NCBI GenBank assembly: GCA_001598975.1
Contig: BBXU01001271.1
Coordinates: forward strand, 1 to 41,259
Source: Parachlorella kessleri
Lineage: Eukaryota; Chlorophyta; Trebouxiophyceae; Chlorellales; Chlorellaceae
DNA length: 41,259 bases
Reading direction: 5' to 3'
Shown: positions 40,187 to 41,259 of the stretch, one piece after another
How positions within the stretch are numbered: position 1 is the stretch's first letter
Layout: each line of letters starts with the position of its first letter
Notes under the pieces: generated by a model
Databases searched by the model: none
The model's input: the letters and a program-made list of their open reading frames with translations, nothing else
Told to the model about the DNA's origin: nothing
Made by a program: the position numbers and the translations under genes

Positions 40187-40969
40187 TCACCCCGCAGAGT
40201 TTTGAGAGGCGCAGCGGCAGGCGCTCTGCAGCTGCAGCTGGCCATTCAAGGAGGGGACATACCCCAGCGGCTGGTCACTGGCCTTGACGAAAGCACAGGA
40301 CCCCCCAGCCTGGCACACACACTGCTGCGGCGCCCCTGCATTGCAGCACTGGCCCACCACATCGCCAATGCAGTCTGACCCAAGGGTGATGCCACTGGAG
40401 GAGGTGGAGGCTGTGCCAGATGCACCTGCTGCTGGTGGTGGGGGAGGAATGCCAGGAGCAGCAGGAGAGGAGGAGGGGGCCTTGGCGGCCACACACGCTT
40501 GCAGGTTTGCAAAGGCGGTGCTGAAGCTGACGGCTGCTGCTTGGGCCACAGCGGTGCTGGTGGCTGATCCCATGGCTTGGGCCGTGCTGGTGCCCCCGTT
40601 AGAAGCGCAGGCAGTGGCGGTCACTGCAGCCAGGCAACGCAATGGTAGGCATTGTCACTATGCTGCAGCTTTCAAATGGAAGGTGACGCCTCATCCCTGT
40701 TGTAGAAGCCCATAAACAAGCCAGCATCCCAACCGACCTACGAGAGTGGGCCAAATTGGACTTAGTGACCACTCAGCATGCATGGCTGTGCTCCTCTCAC
40801 ACAGCACACCATGCACGGGTGGTCATGGCCCGAATTTGCCACACACCTGTCACCGAGGCCACCGCCACGTTTTGTGAGATTTGTTGGGCAGTTGTGTTCT
40901 GCTTAGCCGTGGCGCAGGCGCAGGAAGCGCTGGCCAGCGCATTTGCTGCCGCTTGGGCCACCGCATCAG
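40187..40969 (-). CDS. Secreted Ala-repeat, Cys-rich C-terminal protein (copy B), 5' truncated
   Basis: Two 3' exons are visible, 40969-40847 and 40623-40187, phase 1 junction, GT-AG; the preceding exon must end in phase 1 and was not found before the right edge. The exons encode the same order as the end of copy A: ADAVAQAAANALAS, ISQNVAV, VTATACAS, STAVAQAAAV, NLQACVAAK, a Pro-rich hinge (GIPPPPPAAG), and the Cys-rich domain with CIGDVVGQCC, PQQCVCQAGGSC, KASDQPLGYVPSLNGQ and SACRCASQNSAG. It has extra Cys residues between PQQC and KAS relative to copy A. Function is unknown; a secreted or wall role follows only from the resemblance to copy A. Confidence 0.75.
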
Positions 40970-41225
40970 CTGCATGGCACACAGCAAAGGTTGTCACTCC
41001 GTGAACCAGGTGCCATGGCATTTGCCACAATATATAGCGGCTTCTGCATTGGATGGGAAAAAGCCACATCATGCCTGCAGCTGAATAGCACGCGTCCAGG
41101 AGTAATGCGAGGAGGCAATGAAGCCAGGGTTGCTGCGTAACGTCTGTCAGTGATGTGGCTACCACGATGGGCACTGATTGATGGACGCGTGGGGTGGTGA
41201 AGGTCTCTGTGTGGGGGGTGATGAA

Positions 41226-41259
41226 TGTGTGGGTGTGGGTGTGGGTGTGTGTGTGTGGT
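41226..41259 (+). repeat. GT-rich microsatellite at the right edge
   Basis: Runs of GTGGGT and GT repeats reach the last base of the window. On the minus strand this is a CA/CCCACA repeat, possibly within an intron of copy B. Confidence 0.85.

Overview
The window is nuclear DNA of a green alga, most likely a chlorophyte of trebouxiophyte type. Genes carry many short spliceosomal introns (usually 100-500 nt, GT-AG with a few GC-AG). TGTAA, the usual chlorophyte polyadenylation signal, follows several genes. GUN4 with a transit-peptide-like leader, an APRR2-type pseudo-response regulator and an alanine/proline-rich hydroxyproline-type secreted protein all point to a photosynthetic alga. Genus is not determined. 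All gene models were built by hand from splice signals, reading phase and protein-family continuity; every complete model closes in frame.

Layout: (1) 381-1622 (-), 5' part of an ER HSP90 (GRP94), head-to-head with a complete 16-exon ER HSP70 (BiP, 1941-9070 +). The 318-bp gap between their start codons holds a heat-shock-element-like triplet and a bZIP ACGT core. (2) 9071-12115, no gene recognised. (3) 12116-14645 (-), APRR2-like receiver protein without a GARP DNA-binding domain, directly downstream of GUN4 (15694-17751 -), the Mg-chelatase activator. (4) GUN4 is divergent from a MED17-like Mediator subunit (18047-21356 +). (5) 22158-23319 (+), unrecognised Gln-rich protein. (6) 24320-27792 (+), 9-exon amidohydrolase with all metal ligands. 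(7) 28796-34028 (-), formin (FH1-FH2). (8) 34399-38498 (-), secreted Pro/Ser-rich protein with Ala-rich exon-encoded repeats and a Cys-rich C-terminal domain; a 5'-truncated paralogue lies at 40187-40969 (-) and runs off the right edge. Between them are a small ORF, a degenerate minisatellite and a long inverted repeat.

Functional themes: ER protein folding (co-regulated BiP/GRP94 pair), chlorophyll synthesis and its possible regulation (GUN4 plus APRR2-like), and a cell-wall or secreted protein family diverging in intron content. The strongest candidates for something undescribed are the compact bidirectional ER-chaperone promoter, a duplicated in-frame 5' splice site in BiP, the GARP-less APRR2-like protein beside GUN4, and the secreted paralogue pair.
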